Shown: positions 1 to 9,909, numbered from the stretch's first letter. The stretch is DNA of 64,000 nt from Nothopassalora personata (GCA_033816765.1 CM066287.1:6386001-6450000), one strand, 5' to 3'. Notes: generated from the letters alone by a model not told the origin. Numbers and translations are program-made.

Positions 1-1125
1 TTCGTCACCCTCCTCGGTTTCGTTGAGCTCAGGATCTACCCAACCTTCTGTATAGCTTCCACCGAAGTCGATGATCCAGAGATCGTCGTTGGCATCAACC
101 ATGAAGTTGTCTCCCTTAGCGTCGCCCCAGATAATGCCGTGCTGGTGCAGCAAATCTACCATTCTGGCACTCTCTGCCGCCCACTTCGACCGCTTCTCTT
201 CTGGTACCTCGGAATCTAGCATATGTGTGAGCGGCGTCGGACTTTCTATGGCATCCATGAGGAAGCCCATGGCGTTAGGGCTCTTGTTTGAGTCCTTGGT
301 TGCAAAGTGGACCAAACCATGTAGCAGCGGTACCCTCATCTCGTTCTGTAGGCCTTCGGCTTCGATGCGCTTCATCACGTTGATCTCACGCTTCATTGGT
401 TTGTACTGCGTGATGTCGACAACCTTCAAGAAGTATTCGTTTCCTTTGTGTCGTACCAGAGCTGGATGTATCGGCGGAGGATCTGAGCTTTCGCGGACGA
501 CCAGGACATCGCTAGCCATGATCGTAGGAATGTCCAGCTCCCGAATATACTTTGGCAGTGGCATAGAAGGTATCAAAGCGTCCGTTCGATTTGTAAGCGA
601 GGCAGGAGGCGACGTCTCTTTTTCTGCCTGTAGCTTGCCATCCTGGATGTGAAGTTCGTAGAAGTGTGTTGGACAGTGGTACCAATCCTGCACGGTCCGC
701 TCTTCATCAAGACTATGCTTCGAGGACGTCTTGAAGACATCATTGAAAGAGGACAGCATCCACCGCTTCAGTGCGCCAGAAGGTCCATCGTCGTGTGAGT
801 CGTTGTCCTCGTCCGTCGCTGCATTGATATCGATGCCGCTGTCTTTGCTGTCGTCCGAACTACTATCGATGTCTTCGTTCTTCGTCACGAATAATGCTTT
901 CGTGCCGTTGGCTTCCTCGCCCTCGTCGGCTTCAGCTTCCTTCAGAGTATTCAGCAGCTTGCGGTATTGGTTCGAAATCCTCTTCCCAGCTTTCGATCGA
1001 TCGTTCAGGCGTTTAGGATCTGCGATGATATGGTATCGTTGGCGATGGACAAGAGCAGTCAAGGCACAGTTGTTGTCATTGTCGTGGTGGAAGTGGATGG
1101 TGTGGTACTCTGGCAGTTTGACCAT
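1..1125 (-). CDS. Protein kinase-like domain protein, partial (C-terminus outside window)
   Basis: The frame starts at an ATG at 1125 and stays open to the left edge (375 codons seen). The first ~150 residues are acidic and Ser/Asp-rich with no recognised domain. A kinase-like fold follows: a VAIK-type Lys in EYFLKV, an alphaC-type Glu in REINVMKRIE, a hinge-like GFLMDAI, a catalytic-loop variant HGIIWGDAKGDNFMV (HRD replaced by WGD, with the Lys and Asn kept) and a DFG-type IDFGGS. This order matches the divergent protein-kinase-like genes that are amplified in plant-associated Dothideomycetes. Substrate and pathway cannot be told. The altered HRD motif leaves it open whether the protein is an active kinase. 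It is divergent to the nitronate monooxygenase gene, across about 740 bp. Confidence 0.75.
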   Translation of the reverse strand, partial: MVKLPEYHTIHFHHDNDNNCALTALVHRQRYHIIADPKRLNDRSKAGKRISNQYRKLLNTLKEAEADEGEEANGTKALFVTKNEDIDSSSDDSKDSGIDINAATDEDNDSHDDGPSGALKRWMLSSFNDVFKTSSKHSLDEERTVQDWYHCPTHFYELHIQDGKLQAEKETSPPASLTNRTDALIPSMPLPKYIRELDIPTIMASDVLVVRESSDPPPIHPALVRHKGNEYFLKVVDITQYKPMKREINVMKRIEAEGLQNEMRVPLLHGLVHFATKDSNKSPNAMGFLMDAIESPTPLTHMLDSEVPEEKRSKWAAESARMVDLLHQHGIIWGDAKGDNFMVDANDDLWIIDFGGSYTEGWVDPELNETEEGDE

Positions 1126-1868
1126 GGCTACGGTATTTGATGGGATCGGAATGGGCTGGGCACACGGGAACACGCAAGGGGAAACAGCAGATGGACAGAA
1201 TTACCTTGACGACGGCTGTCGACTCGTAAGTCGTCTCCCCAGCCTCGTGGCTGCTTACCTCTGCAAGACAGATCATGGATGTCATCATTGTTTCATGGGC
1301 CTCTTTGCATCACCAAGTCCCGAAAGCAGTTAAGGTCGTAGATTAGGTTCGCGGAACCCAGATCCGCGCACATCAGCGAAAAATTCCCCTGGCACTAATG
1401 TGGCTTAATCTGGGACATGAGTCAGCACTCGACGCGTGAGAAGCGCATCGTCGGGCGGCTCGGCCAGTGGCGGGCCGGGGCTTCGTACCGCGCGGCGCGG
1501 GCACATCATTTCGACTGTCAAACATGTTCTTGAGATCAGGTCGACATTACTTTATACACTTGTCACCATAAAGTCATCGTCATTGTCATTGGACTCTGGC
1601 AATCGCACTGGTCGAGACACCCCAGTCTGCAGGTATGTCATCGGCTATGGACCTGGTCCCGCCTTGCACATGCTCACCGAGGCACGTGTCAGCCTCCACT
1701 CGCACTGTACCCGAGGTCAGTAAGATCGGTGCCTGTCTGTACTACATCGTATTCAGCAGAACAATAAGGGAGCCGTAAAAGTCGATTCAGGTATTCCCGG
1801 TATCACCAAGTGCATCGTATATTCTTCTCATCTCGTGCCCTGTTGTTGCCTTCCACATCCAACACGTC
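1126..1868. promoter_or_regulatory. Divergent intergenic region (kinase-like / nitronate monooxygenase)
   Basis: 743 bp between two divergent starts. Short open frames here (e.g. 1436-1723) are GC-rich, lack homology-like features and are not called. It must carry both promoters, but no specific operator or TATA box stands out. Confidence 0.4.
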
Positions 1869-3052
1869 ATGGCGTGGCCACCACTATCTACAGAATTGAC
1901 GACCCTCCTGGGGGTTAGACATCCAATCATGCTGGCAGGTATGGACCAGGTTGCCGGCCCAAAACTCGCTGCGGCAGTCACGAAAGCCGGTGGCTTTGGC
2001 ACAGTTGGTGGAGCTCGCTACACCCCGGACATGCTGAGGAGCATGCTCGCTGAGCTCAAGGAAGAATTGAGAGGCGAGGACCTGCCCTTCGGAGTCGATT
2101 TGCTTCTTCCACAAGTTGGCGGCAGTGCACGAAAGACCAATTACGACTACACCAAAGGTCACCTCGATGAGCTACTCCAGATTTATCATCGACAGCGGTG
2201 CGAAGCTGTTCGTTTCCGCAGTGGGTGTGCCGCGTAAGTCTGCAATCGACAAGCTCCACAAGGCGAGTGTGTTGGTGATGAACATGATCGGTCATCCGAA
2301 GCATGTGCACAAAGCATGTCAAGCAGGTGTAGATATCATTTGTGCTCAAGGGGGCGAGGCCGGTGGCCACACTGGAGATATTCCTAGTATGGTACTCCTT
2401 CCCGCATATGCCGATATATGCAAGCAATACACTTCTCCACTGAGTGGCAAGCCGGTGACACTAGTAGCCGCTGGTGGTATCAACGACGGGAGAAGTGTTG
2501 CAGCAGCATTGATGCTTGGTGCCAGTGGTGTATGGGTCGGTACCAGATTCATTCCCTCAGTGGAGTCGAAAGCGCCAGACAACTGGAAGAAGCAGTATGT
2601 GTCCGAAGGCCGGACGTGAAGACATCCTACTGACATCTACAGAATTATTGAAGCAGGCTATGACTCTCTAGTAAAGCTAACGATTTGGTCTGGCCGGCCA
2701 CTGCGAGCGATGAGAAACCCCTACCTCGATCACTGGGACAAGTATCGACAGACAGAGATTGCCGAGCTCACATCGAAAGGAATCGTTCCTCTGGAGTATG
2801 AGCTTGACAAGTTGTATAAGGACGGCACGCTCACTGATGAGATTGAGGATCAAGCTGCGCTGAGGTAAGTCCAAGCCTTGTAGTCGGAGGAATGTTACTA
2901 AACGATCTATTAGGCCTGCCGGTATTGCGGTTGGCTCGGTGAATAAAGCAAACCAGACTGCGGCTGAGATCGTGCACGAGATGGTCACAGAAGCTGCGGA
3001 ATCATTATCAGGTGCAAAGGACTTTGCCAGTACTGCCACGGCGAAGTTGTAG
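1869..3052 (+). CDS. Nitronate monooxygenase (2-nitropropane dioxygenase family), frame broken once
   Basis: FMN-dependent oxidation of nitronates, TIM-barrel family. The start MAWPPLSTELTTLLG leads into the family N-terminus (HPIMLAGMDQVAGPKLAAAV, then KAGGFGTVGG). Later come VSAVGVPRK, the conserved AQGGEAGGHTGDIPS around the active-site His, the phosphate-binding VAAGGINDGR and ASGVWVGTRF, and SGRPLRAMRNPYLDHW near the C-terminus. Two introns are supported by GT-AG, branch sites and frame restoration: 2595-2642 (GTATGT..CAG) and 2865-2913 (GTAAGT..TAG). Exon 1 carries one extra T at about 2182-2184: LDELLQ and IIDSGAKLFVS lie in frames offset by one base with no possible intron. This is either an assembly indel or an inactivating frameshift. 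The stop is at 3050-3052 and the intact product would be about 360 aa. Confidence 0.8.
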
Positions 3053-3640
3053 TGTCCGTCACTGGCTGGCCATCGTCGAAAATGCAATATTGTCTTGATC
3101 GCTCCAACGATGAGCACGAGACGATTACCGACTAGCAATCTTGTCGTCCTGATTGATCCCGGGGTATCTGCTGGAGCAAGTCAGTGAATGAGTTAGATAA
3201 AGCTGCCAATCGTTGACTTGGAGTGGTGGACCTAGCACCAACACTCTGTTATATACATCTGCTGACAGTATATGATGTCTCTACCGACATCAATTCTGAA
3301 ACTCCCTGCCAGATGGTTGTCTACCACAGCAGTCAGCGTGCAGTGAATACATCTGTTCGCGCACGACACAATGCTCTTGATACCCATCACGAAGGAAATC
3401 GCGCTCGTCATGCCCAGTCTACAAGCATGAACGCCTTGAAGAGGCCTCTCCTCGCTCGTGAACGTCTCCAACAGCAAGCAAACTTTCAGCACTCAGAGCG
3501 TCACCATGGCTGCCCTGGGCCTTCTTCTTCTACAATCTCAAACAACCAGAACACCCCTTCGACAACATCGACACGAAGCGCTTTCAAGCACAAGCTACTT
3601 TCCAAAAAGAATCCGATACTTCAAAACCAACCGACCCCAA
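3053..3640. other. Intergenic, no supported gene
   Basis: Several short overlapping frames exist on both strands, but none shows a recognisable domain or splice structure. The stretch leads into a small disrupted ORF that carries the MITE insertion. Confidence 0.35.
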
Positions 3641-4255
3641 GGTGCCATCATGTCCTTCTCCAGAGGCCCTCCGTACAATGCCGCCTGCGGCATTCGTCAA
3701 GATCCGGTGAAATACTCCCACATCCATCTTTATAGTCGAAAATACTGCGGTGTCCACATTATCTAAAAAGTGACTGCCGTGTCCAGCTATTATGGTCAAA
3801 ATATACTCCCATGTCCGGTGACTTTCGTCGTACCTACCTAACGGCTCTTCTTCTTAGCGGTAGGTGTAGAGGTGCTATATAAATGTTAGTGATACGATCT
3901 CTAGACCCCATCCTCATCTTGTTTCTAAGTTCAATCTATAGCAACAATACGTGACTAGGGTACAGGTGCAAGGCATTCACCTTTTTGCACCTGTTACTAC
4001 ATTTGCACCTATCTTTGCACCCATTACACAGCTAGTCAGTACTTGTAAGGACCTTACAGTACTTTTGCACAATATGTGGACATGGGAGTATGTTTTGACA
4101 ATAATAGGTGGACATGGCAGTCACTTTTTACATAATATGGACACCGCAGTATTTTCGACTATAAAAGTGGATGTGGGGGTATTTCACCAGTCAAGATCCT
4201 TACCTGTCCCGCAGTACCATCCATGGCATGATAAAAGCCCAACACTTGAACTCGG
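3641..4255 (+). other. Candidate small ORF split by the MITE
   Basis: Reading across the two copies of the 10 bp duplication (GTCAAGATCC) and skipping the MITE keeps at least two frames open. One frame begins at an ATG near 3649 (MSFSRGPPYNAACG...) and stops shortly after the insertion. A second frame, containing FFFYNLKQPEHPFDNID, stops at GCATGA near 4224. I do not recognise either product and cannot tell which frame, if any, was coding. The insertion would have truncated it. Confidence 0.25.
3706..4188. mobile_element. Mutator-like MITE with 111 bp terminal inverted repeats
   Basis: A non-autonomous DNA transposon. The left arm 3706-3816 starts GGTGAAATACTCCCACATCC, and the right arm 4078-4188 is its near-perfect reverse complement, ending GGATGTGGGGGTATTTCACC. 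The 10 bp GTCAAGATCC directly precedes the left arm (3696-3705) and follows the right arm after one base (4190-4199). A 9-11 bp target duplication with long TIRs is the Mutator/MULE pattern. Each arm repeats a short core of the form ACTCCCATGTCC four times with small changes. The ~260 bp interior has no ORF but repeats TTTGCACC. It is not RIPed, so it is either young or low copy. Confidence 0.8.
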
Positions 4256-4689
4256 TCGATGACCGCTACTCCAGCTGGCCGGCTCAACAGTGAGCTCAGG
4301 CTGGCGGGTGGTATCACCCAGCCAATGCTCGAGCCGCCTATGGACCATGGTGGCTTTCAGAGCCAGTGGATGGGTATGCAGCGTCCTTGGGTTGCTGGCC
4401 ACTCAGGAATGAGCTATGGTGGAGGATTTCCGGGGTATGGGGGGTTTTTATTACTAGGGTGTCTGGGAGTATGGTGACTTCATGGTCGGGAAAGGTAGGG
4501 GTTCAAACCATGTCTCTCTTTCTGCGGTGAATGTGCTTTTGGACGGAACTCAATGGTGATGCCGACAGAGTAGCGCTTTCGTTAGGATGATTCCTCCTCC
4601 GTTCAATTCCTATCACATGTCATCCCCTCACCCATCCCCTCCACCAAGCCAGCCCATCGACCAGGAATGGTCCTCATCCCCGACTCGTC
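4200..4689. other. No supported gene
   Basis: A Gly/Met-rich frame (4259-4477) resembles low-complexity coding sequence but has no recognisable domain or start context. Nothing else is seen. Confidence 0.3.
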
Positions 4690-4935
4690 TGCATCACCAT
4701 CTTCCCAATCGCAATCCACTACATGACCCCATGCGCAAACACGAACTGCCTTTTATCATTCATCCTCGGAAACGCCCCCTCCCGCACCTCTCTCACCAAA
4801 AACTCACAAAGCGGCCCCCATTCCTCCTGCACTTTATACCCCAGCAGACCTGGGTGCTGAAGTGCATTGAAGTTGTTGGAGAAGTCAAAGCGGCGCGGCT
4901 TGAGAACAAATATACTCGGAGTCGAAAGATCTGTA
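4690..4935 (-). pseudogene. Sulfotransferase-like gene remnant (C-terminal piece)
   Basis: On the minus strand one frame reads LLGYKVQEEWGPLCEFL followed by PFPRMNDKRQF. This closely follows the C-terminal signature W-x-PLC-x-FL...PFPxxND of the fungal P-loop sulfotransferase family (Sulfotransfer_4 type). Only this piece can be recognised. No upstream P-loop exon is in frame, and stops lie on both sides (about 4723 and upstream of 4940). I call it a decayed fragment 3' of the P450. The family assignment rests on one motif block. Confidence 0.4.
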
Positions 4936-5091
4936 CACGTCAGCCGCGAATGTGTCGCAGGTGGCTCTAATGATCCTGACTAAGGAGGGCATCGCTCGCT
5001 AGGTCCTTCAGCTCCTTCGCCAAGTAGTACTCTTCGAGGACATGGGCTAAGCACCGCTTGCAACATGTTGACATCCTTTGACTCTTCCCAC

Positions 5092-6707
5092 CTACTCTTG
5101 CTTCCGCAGTCTGACCTGTACATAAAACTCCGTCGGTCTCACAAACCAGAAATTCTCCGTCTTTAGCTCCGTGGTCGGTTTCGTCAGAGCAAAATCAAAA
5201 TTCGGCACAATCATCGGAATTACCTTACACATCTCCAGAAACGAGATATGCCTTCCGATACAAGTCCTCGAGCCCAGGCCAAACTATCATAATGTGTTAG
5301 CACAGTCTCTGCCGCAATTTTCATAGTTCAACTCACCGGCATGTAGAAACTCTCCATCTCCCTCAACCTCTCCTTATCCTCCTGCGCCTCAATCCATCGC
5401 TGAGGTCTGTACTCTCTCGCATCCTTTCCCCAGACGTCTTCATCGTAATGCGCGACCCATGAATTGATTCCAACCTCCGTCCCTTCAGGAAAGTACTGTC
5501 CTAGCATCTCCACGCCACCCGGGGGCACAACTCTCCACATGGGCAGACCGGTTGCCGCGCACATCCTCAATGCCTCTTTGATACAAGCTTGCAAGAATGG
5601 CAAGTCTTGGCTCTCCTTGAACGTGATCCTATCCCTGCTCATCTTGCCTTCTGCAATGGCGGTGTCAAGTTCCTGGCGGAGCTGCGCAAGAACGGAAGGA
5701 TTGGTGGTAAGATGCCAAAGAATCGAGCTAAGGCTCACAGCAGTTGTATCGCTTCCTGCAACGATATTGCTCATGCCCATCATGAACACATTATACTTCG
5801 TCATGCCCTTCTCCTCATCCTGCTCCGCATCCAGCGCAAGGTCTAGGAAATCTCTCGGCGCATCAGCGTCTTCTGGTCCAGGCCTTTCCCCTTCGCTTTG
5901 GCCAGCTCTCGAACATGTTGCCGCTTTGCAATTTGCGCTCTGACGAAAGACATGATATAGCTCCGCCCCGCCGCTCCAGAGTTCGGAAAGTATTTCTCAA
6001 GGAAGTGGTACAGATACGGATGAGCCCAGGCGTAGACGCCGACCAGGGTTGAGTATATCATACTCGATTCTAGGCTCGTCATACAGCGATCGATATCTCT
6101 CCCTTCATCGAGAAACCCGAATCGGCGACCGTATGTGATATTTCCAATCACATCAAAGGCGTACGTAGCATTGCAGCCAGTGATGCAAGTCTACACTCTG
6201 CCCACTAGTCACCATCTCGCTCAGGCGAGTCTTAAAGACGTCCCCAACACTGTCGACGAAAGGCTCGTAGTGGAGAAGACTTGTAAGGGAGTAGATGCTC
6301 TGAAACTTCCGCCTTGTCTCTGCATGACGCTTGATGTCCCTATCCGTGAAAAGCGTCCACCGGTCAGGAGAGGGATGTTTCCAGCCTTCGTACCATGCGG
6401 ACTTGGGCATTTTCGAGCCGATCCCGTAGACGGCTTTTTCGGGGCGTGTGATGCTGTACATGTTCGGACCGAGGCGGACTATTGGAGCGTAGAAGGCCCC
6501 ATCTTTGGCGTATTCGCGGTGGAGGATGATGTTGTCCCATTGGGCTTGGCCTTTGTAGATGCTGAGAAGATACCATAGCTTTGTGAAGCGAGCGAGGAAT
6601 GGACCTGGGATGGGCCGGAGGGGTGAGTTAAGAAGAGTGTAGAGGATGTATGCAAGGCGTGCGGTGGCAGCGATCAATACCGCTAGGAAGACTGTTTGTA
6701 GATGCAT
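5092..6707 (-). CDS. Cytochrome P450 (pisatin-demethylase-like), two frameshifts
   Basis: Haem-thiolate monooxygenase, ER-anchored. The N-terminal segment MHLQTVFLAVLIAATARLAY is a membrane anchor; an upstream in-frame ATG at 6728 is the alternative start. It is followed by RPIPGPFLARFTKLW (proline hinge). Later motifs are the I-helix AGSDTT, the K-helix EALR, YRPQRW (PERF region) and the haem loop FGLGSRTCIG. One intron, 5284-5336 (GTGAGT..TAG), separates the haem-binding exon, which stops at 5092. The frame is broken twice: a tandem CGTA duplication at 6160-6167 separates LQCY from the following FDVIGN, and a shift near 5870-5876 separates KGLDQ from DAPRDFLDLALD. No intron can explain either. 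The gene is either a recent pseudogene or carries assembly indels. No pathway neighbours are present. Confidence 0.8.
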
Positions 6708-6880
6708 GTTCGATGCTCCGTGTGACACGGGGGGTGGTTTATAGTAGCCTCATCGTGCGTAGTCACTTTTTTTCGTAGAAGCAGTGAGTACGCAGCATCG
6801 TGCAGCCGGCCAATGTTATCAATACATGAGCTCATTGCGTTGCTGGGTGTAGTTATTGCTGCCATGATGGTGTCCCGGTC
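6708..6880. promoter_or_regulatory. P450 upstream region
   Basis: Short upstream stretch of the P450. It ends at the 14 bp duplication that marks the inserted block at 6895-9895, so the original promoter has been interrupted or shortened by that insertion. Confidence 0.35.
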
Positions 6881-7066
6881 GTGTGCTGACATCCTTTATT
6901 ATTATTGTTATTATTCATTCCATTTAGCCGTTACCTCCGCTTGTGCGGAGGTGCGGGTTTCGGCTATCTAAGCTGCCGAGCCTATCTAACCACTGCCCAC
7001 CAGCAGCCCTTGTTAGGCGCTATACTAGCTTATTCTATGTTATAGAGCCTGTAGGAGGTGTGTAGA

Positions 7067-7525
7067 AGAGTAGTGTAAAGCGCTAGGATAATATATAGAT
7101 AGTAGGTTTTAAGGGTAATATAACCTAATTAAGCGTTATAATTACTTACTTTTAGGAAATAAGATTAGGCACCTAAATTATAGGGATTAAGGGCTTCTTA
7201 TTAAGAGAAGACTTATATAAGTACCTTAAGGGTACTACTACTTATAATAAACATAGCATTTTATATTCTAATATTTAGACTTAATACCCTAGTTCTAGAC
7301 TTCTATCCCTAGTGTCACGGGCAGCCCGCGACCCTTCACTGACGATGCGTCGTCCCGGCGGAACCTCGGACCTTCCGCATCGGGTTAGCGCGGCTTGGCG
7401 ATGCTTTATCTATCCGCTGCGCCTCGCGCTCCTCTTTCGTAGCTTCGTAGAACAACAACTATCTCATTCGGACCCTATGGTACGCGCGCCCTTACACCTA
7501 GTAATTTTACAGTTATAAGCCCGAG
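7067..7525 (+). mobile_element. Truncated second copy of the small TIR element, split by a solo LTR
   Basis: 7067-7312 is the reverse complement of 7727-7965, i.e. the 3' part and terminal repeat of the element at 7726-8891 in opposite orientation. Its end (CTTCTATCCCTAG) is cut by the LTR at 7313-7496 and resumes with CCTAGTAATTTTACAG. CA and TG are depleted (RIP). Confidence 0.65.
7313..7496 (+). mobile_element. Solo LTR related to Gypsy-C
   Basis: It starts TGTCACGGG, ends CCCTTACA and is 184 bp long. It is flanked by a perfect 5 bp duplication CCTAG (7308-7312 and 7497-7501). It shares GGACCTTCCG, ATCGGGTTAGCGCGGCTTGG and CTTCGTAGA with the 186 bp Gypsy-C LTRs at 29,736 and 36,589, so it belongs to the same or a sister family. 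It is not RIPed although it sits inside RIPed DNA. Confidence 0.75.
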
Positions 7526-7723
7526 TTAAGCAACTTAGGGTCTCTATACGGTACTGTATATATCCATTAGTCTAAATCGAGGCATATAATAGATCTTAAG
7601 CAATACCTTTAGGACTACCCGTCTGCTACGACAATTAAGGAACTAGACTACTACGATCCCTTAAAGTTTAATAACTTCTATCTTTAAACTTAGGCAAAAG
7701 CAGTTAGGCTAGACCTATAAAAT
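7502..7723. other. RIPed non-coding spacer between two TIR-element copies
   Basis: AT-rich, CA/TG-poor sequence between opposite-facing copies. No ORF or repeat could be matched. Confidence 0.3.
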
Positions 7724-7725
7724 TA

Positions 7726-8891
7726 CTAGGGATAGAAGTCTAGAACTAGGGTATTAAGTCTAGATATTAGGGTATAAAAAACTATATTTATTATAAGTAG
7801 TAGTACCCTTAAGGTACTTATATAAGTCTTCTCTTAATAAGAAGCCCTTAATCCCTATAATTTAGGTGCCTAATCTTATTTCCTAAAAGTAAGTAATTAT
7901 AACGCTTAATTAGGTTATATTACCCTTAAAACCTACTATCTATATATTATCCTAGCGCTTTATATACCCCTTTACTCTATATAGGAACTAAGTAGAGTAA
8001 CCTTAGCGCTAAGGACCTTTATATCCTTTATAATCTTTTTTATATAACCCTTAATTTCCTTAATAAGTTCCTCCTAATCGTTATTAGTACCCTTTATCTT
8101 CTTCTTTAGGGACTCTTCTTCTTTAGTCTCTTCGTCTTAGGGTACCTCTCTCTTTTTAGAGGCCTTTCCCTTCTTTAGAGTAGACTTAACTATGTCCTTT
8201 TAAATACACTAAAGTAGCTTAGTAAGGTTATTAATGTCGTATATAGCCTTATAGTTCTCGTTATCTAGAAGGTTTCCCTTATACTAATCTAGGGCCTAAT
8301 TGTTAATCTATGCCTTAGAATTATCGCTAAGGTCGTTATAGATGCCTAAAAATTGCTTTATAAGGCTAAGGATAGGCTTAAAATCCTAATTCTTCTCTCT
8401 AAGGTTGAATTTAGGGATGCGAGGCTTTCGTCCTTTAGAGAGGGCCTTAAGTAACCTAAAAACGTAGTCTCGGAGTTAGCCTTTCTACTTAGAGTCCTTA
8501 TACACCTTATACTAAGCTTATAGCTTCTCCTCTAATACCTCTTTTGTAGGAATCTTCTTTGCTCTATACTTCTTCTTTAGGTAAAATCTCTTTAGCTTAG
8601 TGTTAGATTCATCGTCCTTGTCCTTAAGTCCCTTAAGAAGGGTTTCGAGGTCAACGAGGTCCATTATAGGCTTGTTTCCCAGCTTTGGGGGTACGTCGTT
8701 GCCTTCTAGTGTAATTGGTAGGGGTGGCGCGTTCTTAGGCAAGGCTGGACCTGAATTGACTGGTGTAGGTGTCTGAACTTCTGAATTGGGGTCCATTTTG
8801 AAGGTTCTGATGCCTTTGTTCTGATGTTCTGAGGTGTAGGCATACCCTGATATCCAGACTTAATACCCTAGTTCCAGACTTCCATCCCCAG
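7726..8891 (-). mobile_element. Small TIR element with one ORF
   Basis: Both ends carry the same ~50 bp sequence in inverted orientation: the left end begins CTAGGGATAGAAGTCTAGAA, and the right end finishes TTCCAGACTTCCATCCCCAG. Each TIR is itself a double copy of a ~21 bp unit (CCAGACTTxxATxCCC). A TA dinucleotide abuts both ends, compatible with a TA duplication. The right end is nearly RIP-free and the left end fully RIPed. It is about 1.17 kb with a single minus-strand ORF. Confidence 0.6.
7985..8796 (-). pseudogene. Coiled-coil ORF of the small TIR element, RIPed
   Basis: An ATG at 8796 opens MDPNSEVQTPTPVNSGPALP and runs 92 codons to the first stop. Reading TAG/TAA as the original Gln, the translation continues as a Lys/Glu-rich, coiled-coil-like chain (for example YNDLSDNSKA, DNENYKAIYDINNLTKLL and ELIKEIKGYIKKIIKDIKVL) to about 7985. 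There is no DDE signature, zinc knuckle or other catalytic motif, so this is not an obvious transposase. It may be a DNA-binding or gag-like accessory product. I do not recognise the family. Confidence 0.5.
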
Positions 8892-8929
8892 TAATTTCAC
8901 AAGTAGTAACGCCCCTTGTTAACCGCAAT

Positions 8930-9745
8930 CGCCCTTAAAAACAAAGGAAAGCCCACTTAGTCGCTCCATTCAGCCTCTTACTCGTTGCAGGCTGCGAGCA
9001 TTAGTCTGTCCATTGACCTCTCCCTTTCTATTGCCTTCATCGAGTTATAGCACTCGAAGGAGGGCCACTTCCAGTCCCGCTCCCTTATCCTTAGCCCGTT
9101 ATCCCTCTAAATCGCCATCCTGTGAACCCAGTAGTAGGTGTTGTTTAGGCACCTGTTAGCTGTATACCGCGGGTCCTTGTAATCGCCTCGCTTGGCCATA
9201 TAGTATGGTCATCGGGGACATTGCCTATCCAGATTGCCTCTATCTCCGCTCTCCTATGTCTTTATTCCCTCACACTGCCTGAAGGAACTTCGCCTGTGAA
9301 TTGGCTATTTTCCGTGCGTTGCTGTACGGGTAGTCGCAGTCGTAGATAACTACTGTTATCCTTCCTTTTCTATCTCTTACTATAGCCGCCGCCTATATGT
9401 GCCACCAGTACTGGTCCTTGTTGTCCCAGTATTTACCCTTCCCTACCCAACTCTAGGCTGGTGTGTTGCACATAGCGATGTACGTCCTGTAGTACTCGCC
9501 GTTGGCGTCCTTCTTGTAGATTGCGCTGTGTATAAATGCCTTAAAGGTGTCGGCTAGCCAGAGGTCAGATTCTGGATAGTGCGCTGCCTCGTTAACCTTG
9601 TTTGCCCTGGAGGTGAAGCAGAGCGGCTTCGGATGGATGTAGGCGCCTCTATTGGCGCCCTCCGGTCCTCGGTTGCGCGCCGCTCTGTCCTGCATAAGTC
9701 GCAGGAAGTCTGAGATGTTCTGTGTGTAGGAGGTCTTTGGAGTTC
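8930..9745 (-). pseudogene. Unrecognised ORF remnant, partly RIPed
   Basis: The frame opens upstream of an ATG at 9695 (SDFLRLMQDRAARNRGP) and runs to a stop at 9453. The same frame continues after it as SWVGKGKYWDNKDQYWWHI, then RKGRITVVIYDCDYPYSN and ANSQAKFLQAV, with stops mainly where CAG or TGG is expected. It looks like the body of one ~250-residue protein. I do not recognise the family; aromatic-rich blocks (DQYWWHI, YDCDYPY) are the best search handles. It forms the 5' part of the tailed insertion on the minus strand. Confidence 0.45.
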
Positions 9746-9909
9746 GCTAGATTTCGGTAGATCGTGGCGATCGCGCGCTCGTCACTCGTATCGAAAGGCC
9801 GCATTGCCGGTTCGTGTAGAACGCGTGCGCGGTCGCTAGTTGTGGCCGTTTTGCAGGCCGTGGTCGGTGTACAATGTCAGAGAAAGGATGCAGGTGTGTG
9901 CTGACATCC

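Larger units (their letters stand above)
6895..9895 (-). mobile_element. 3 kb tailed retroposon-like insertion with 14 bp TSD
   Basis: The 14-mer GTGTGCTGACATCC occurs at 6881-6894 and again at 9896-9909, directly flanking this block. Just inside the left copy is TTTATTATTATTGTTATT, which on the minus strand is a 3' (AAT)n tail. A long duplication plus an A-rich tail is the hallmark of target-primed (LINE/SINE) insertion. The block would therefore be in minus orientation with its 5' end at 9895. It is composite, holding TIR-element copies and a solo LTR. A GC hairpin (CCTCCGC..GCGGAGG) lies near 6930. The driving LINE is not identifiable. Confidence 0.6.

Noticed and set aside
71..652. Long + strand ORF over the kinase-like gene
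   Set aside because: It is the antisense shadow of a frame with clear kinase motifs on the minus strand.
1436..1723. 95 aa ORF upstream of nitronate monooxygenase
   Set aside because: No domain, low-complexity start, no splice context; treated as intergenic.
4587..4970. 127 aa Pro/His-rich + strand ORF
   Set aside because: Antisense to the sulfotransferase-like remnant; composition fits a shadow frame.
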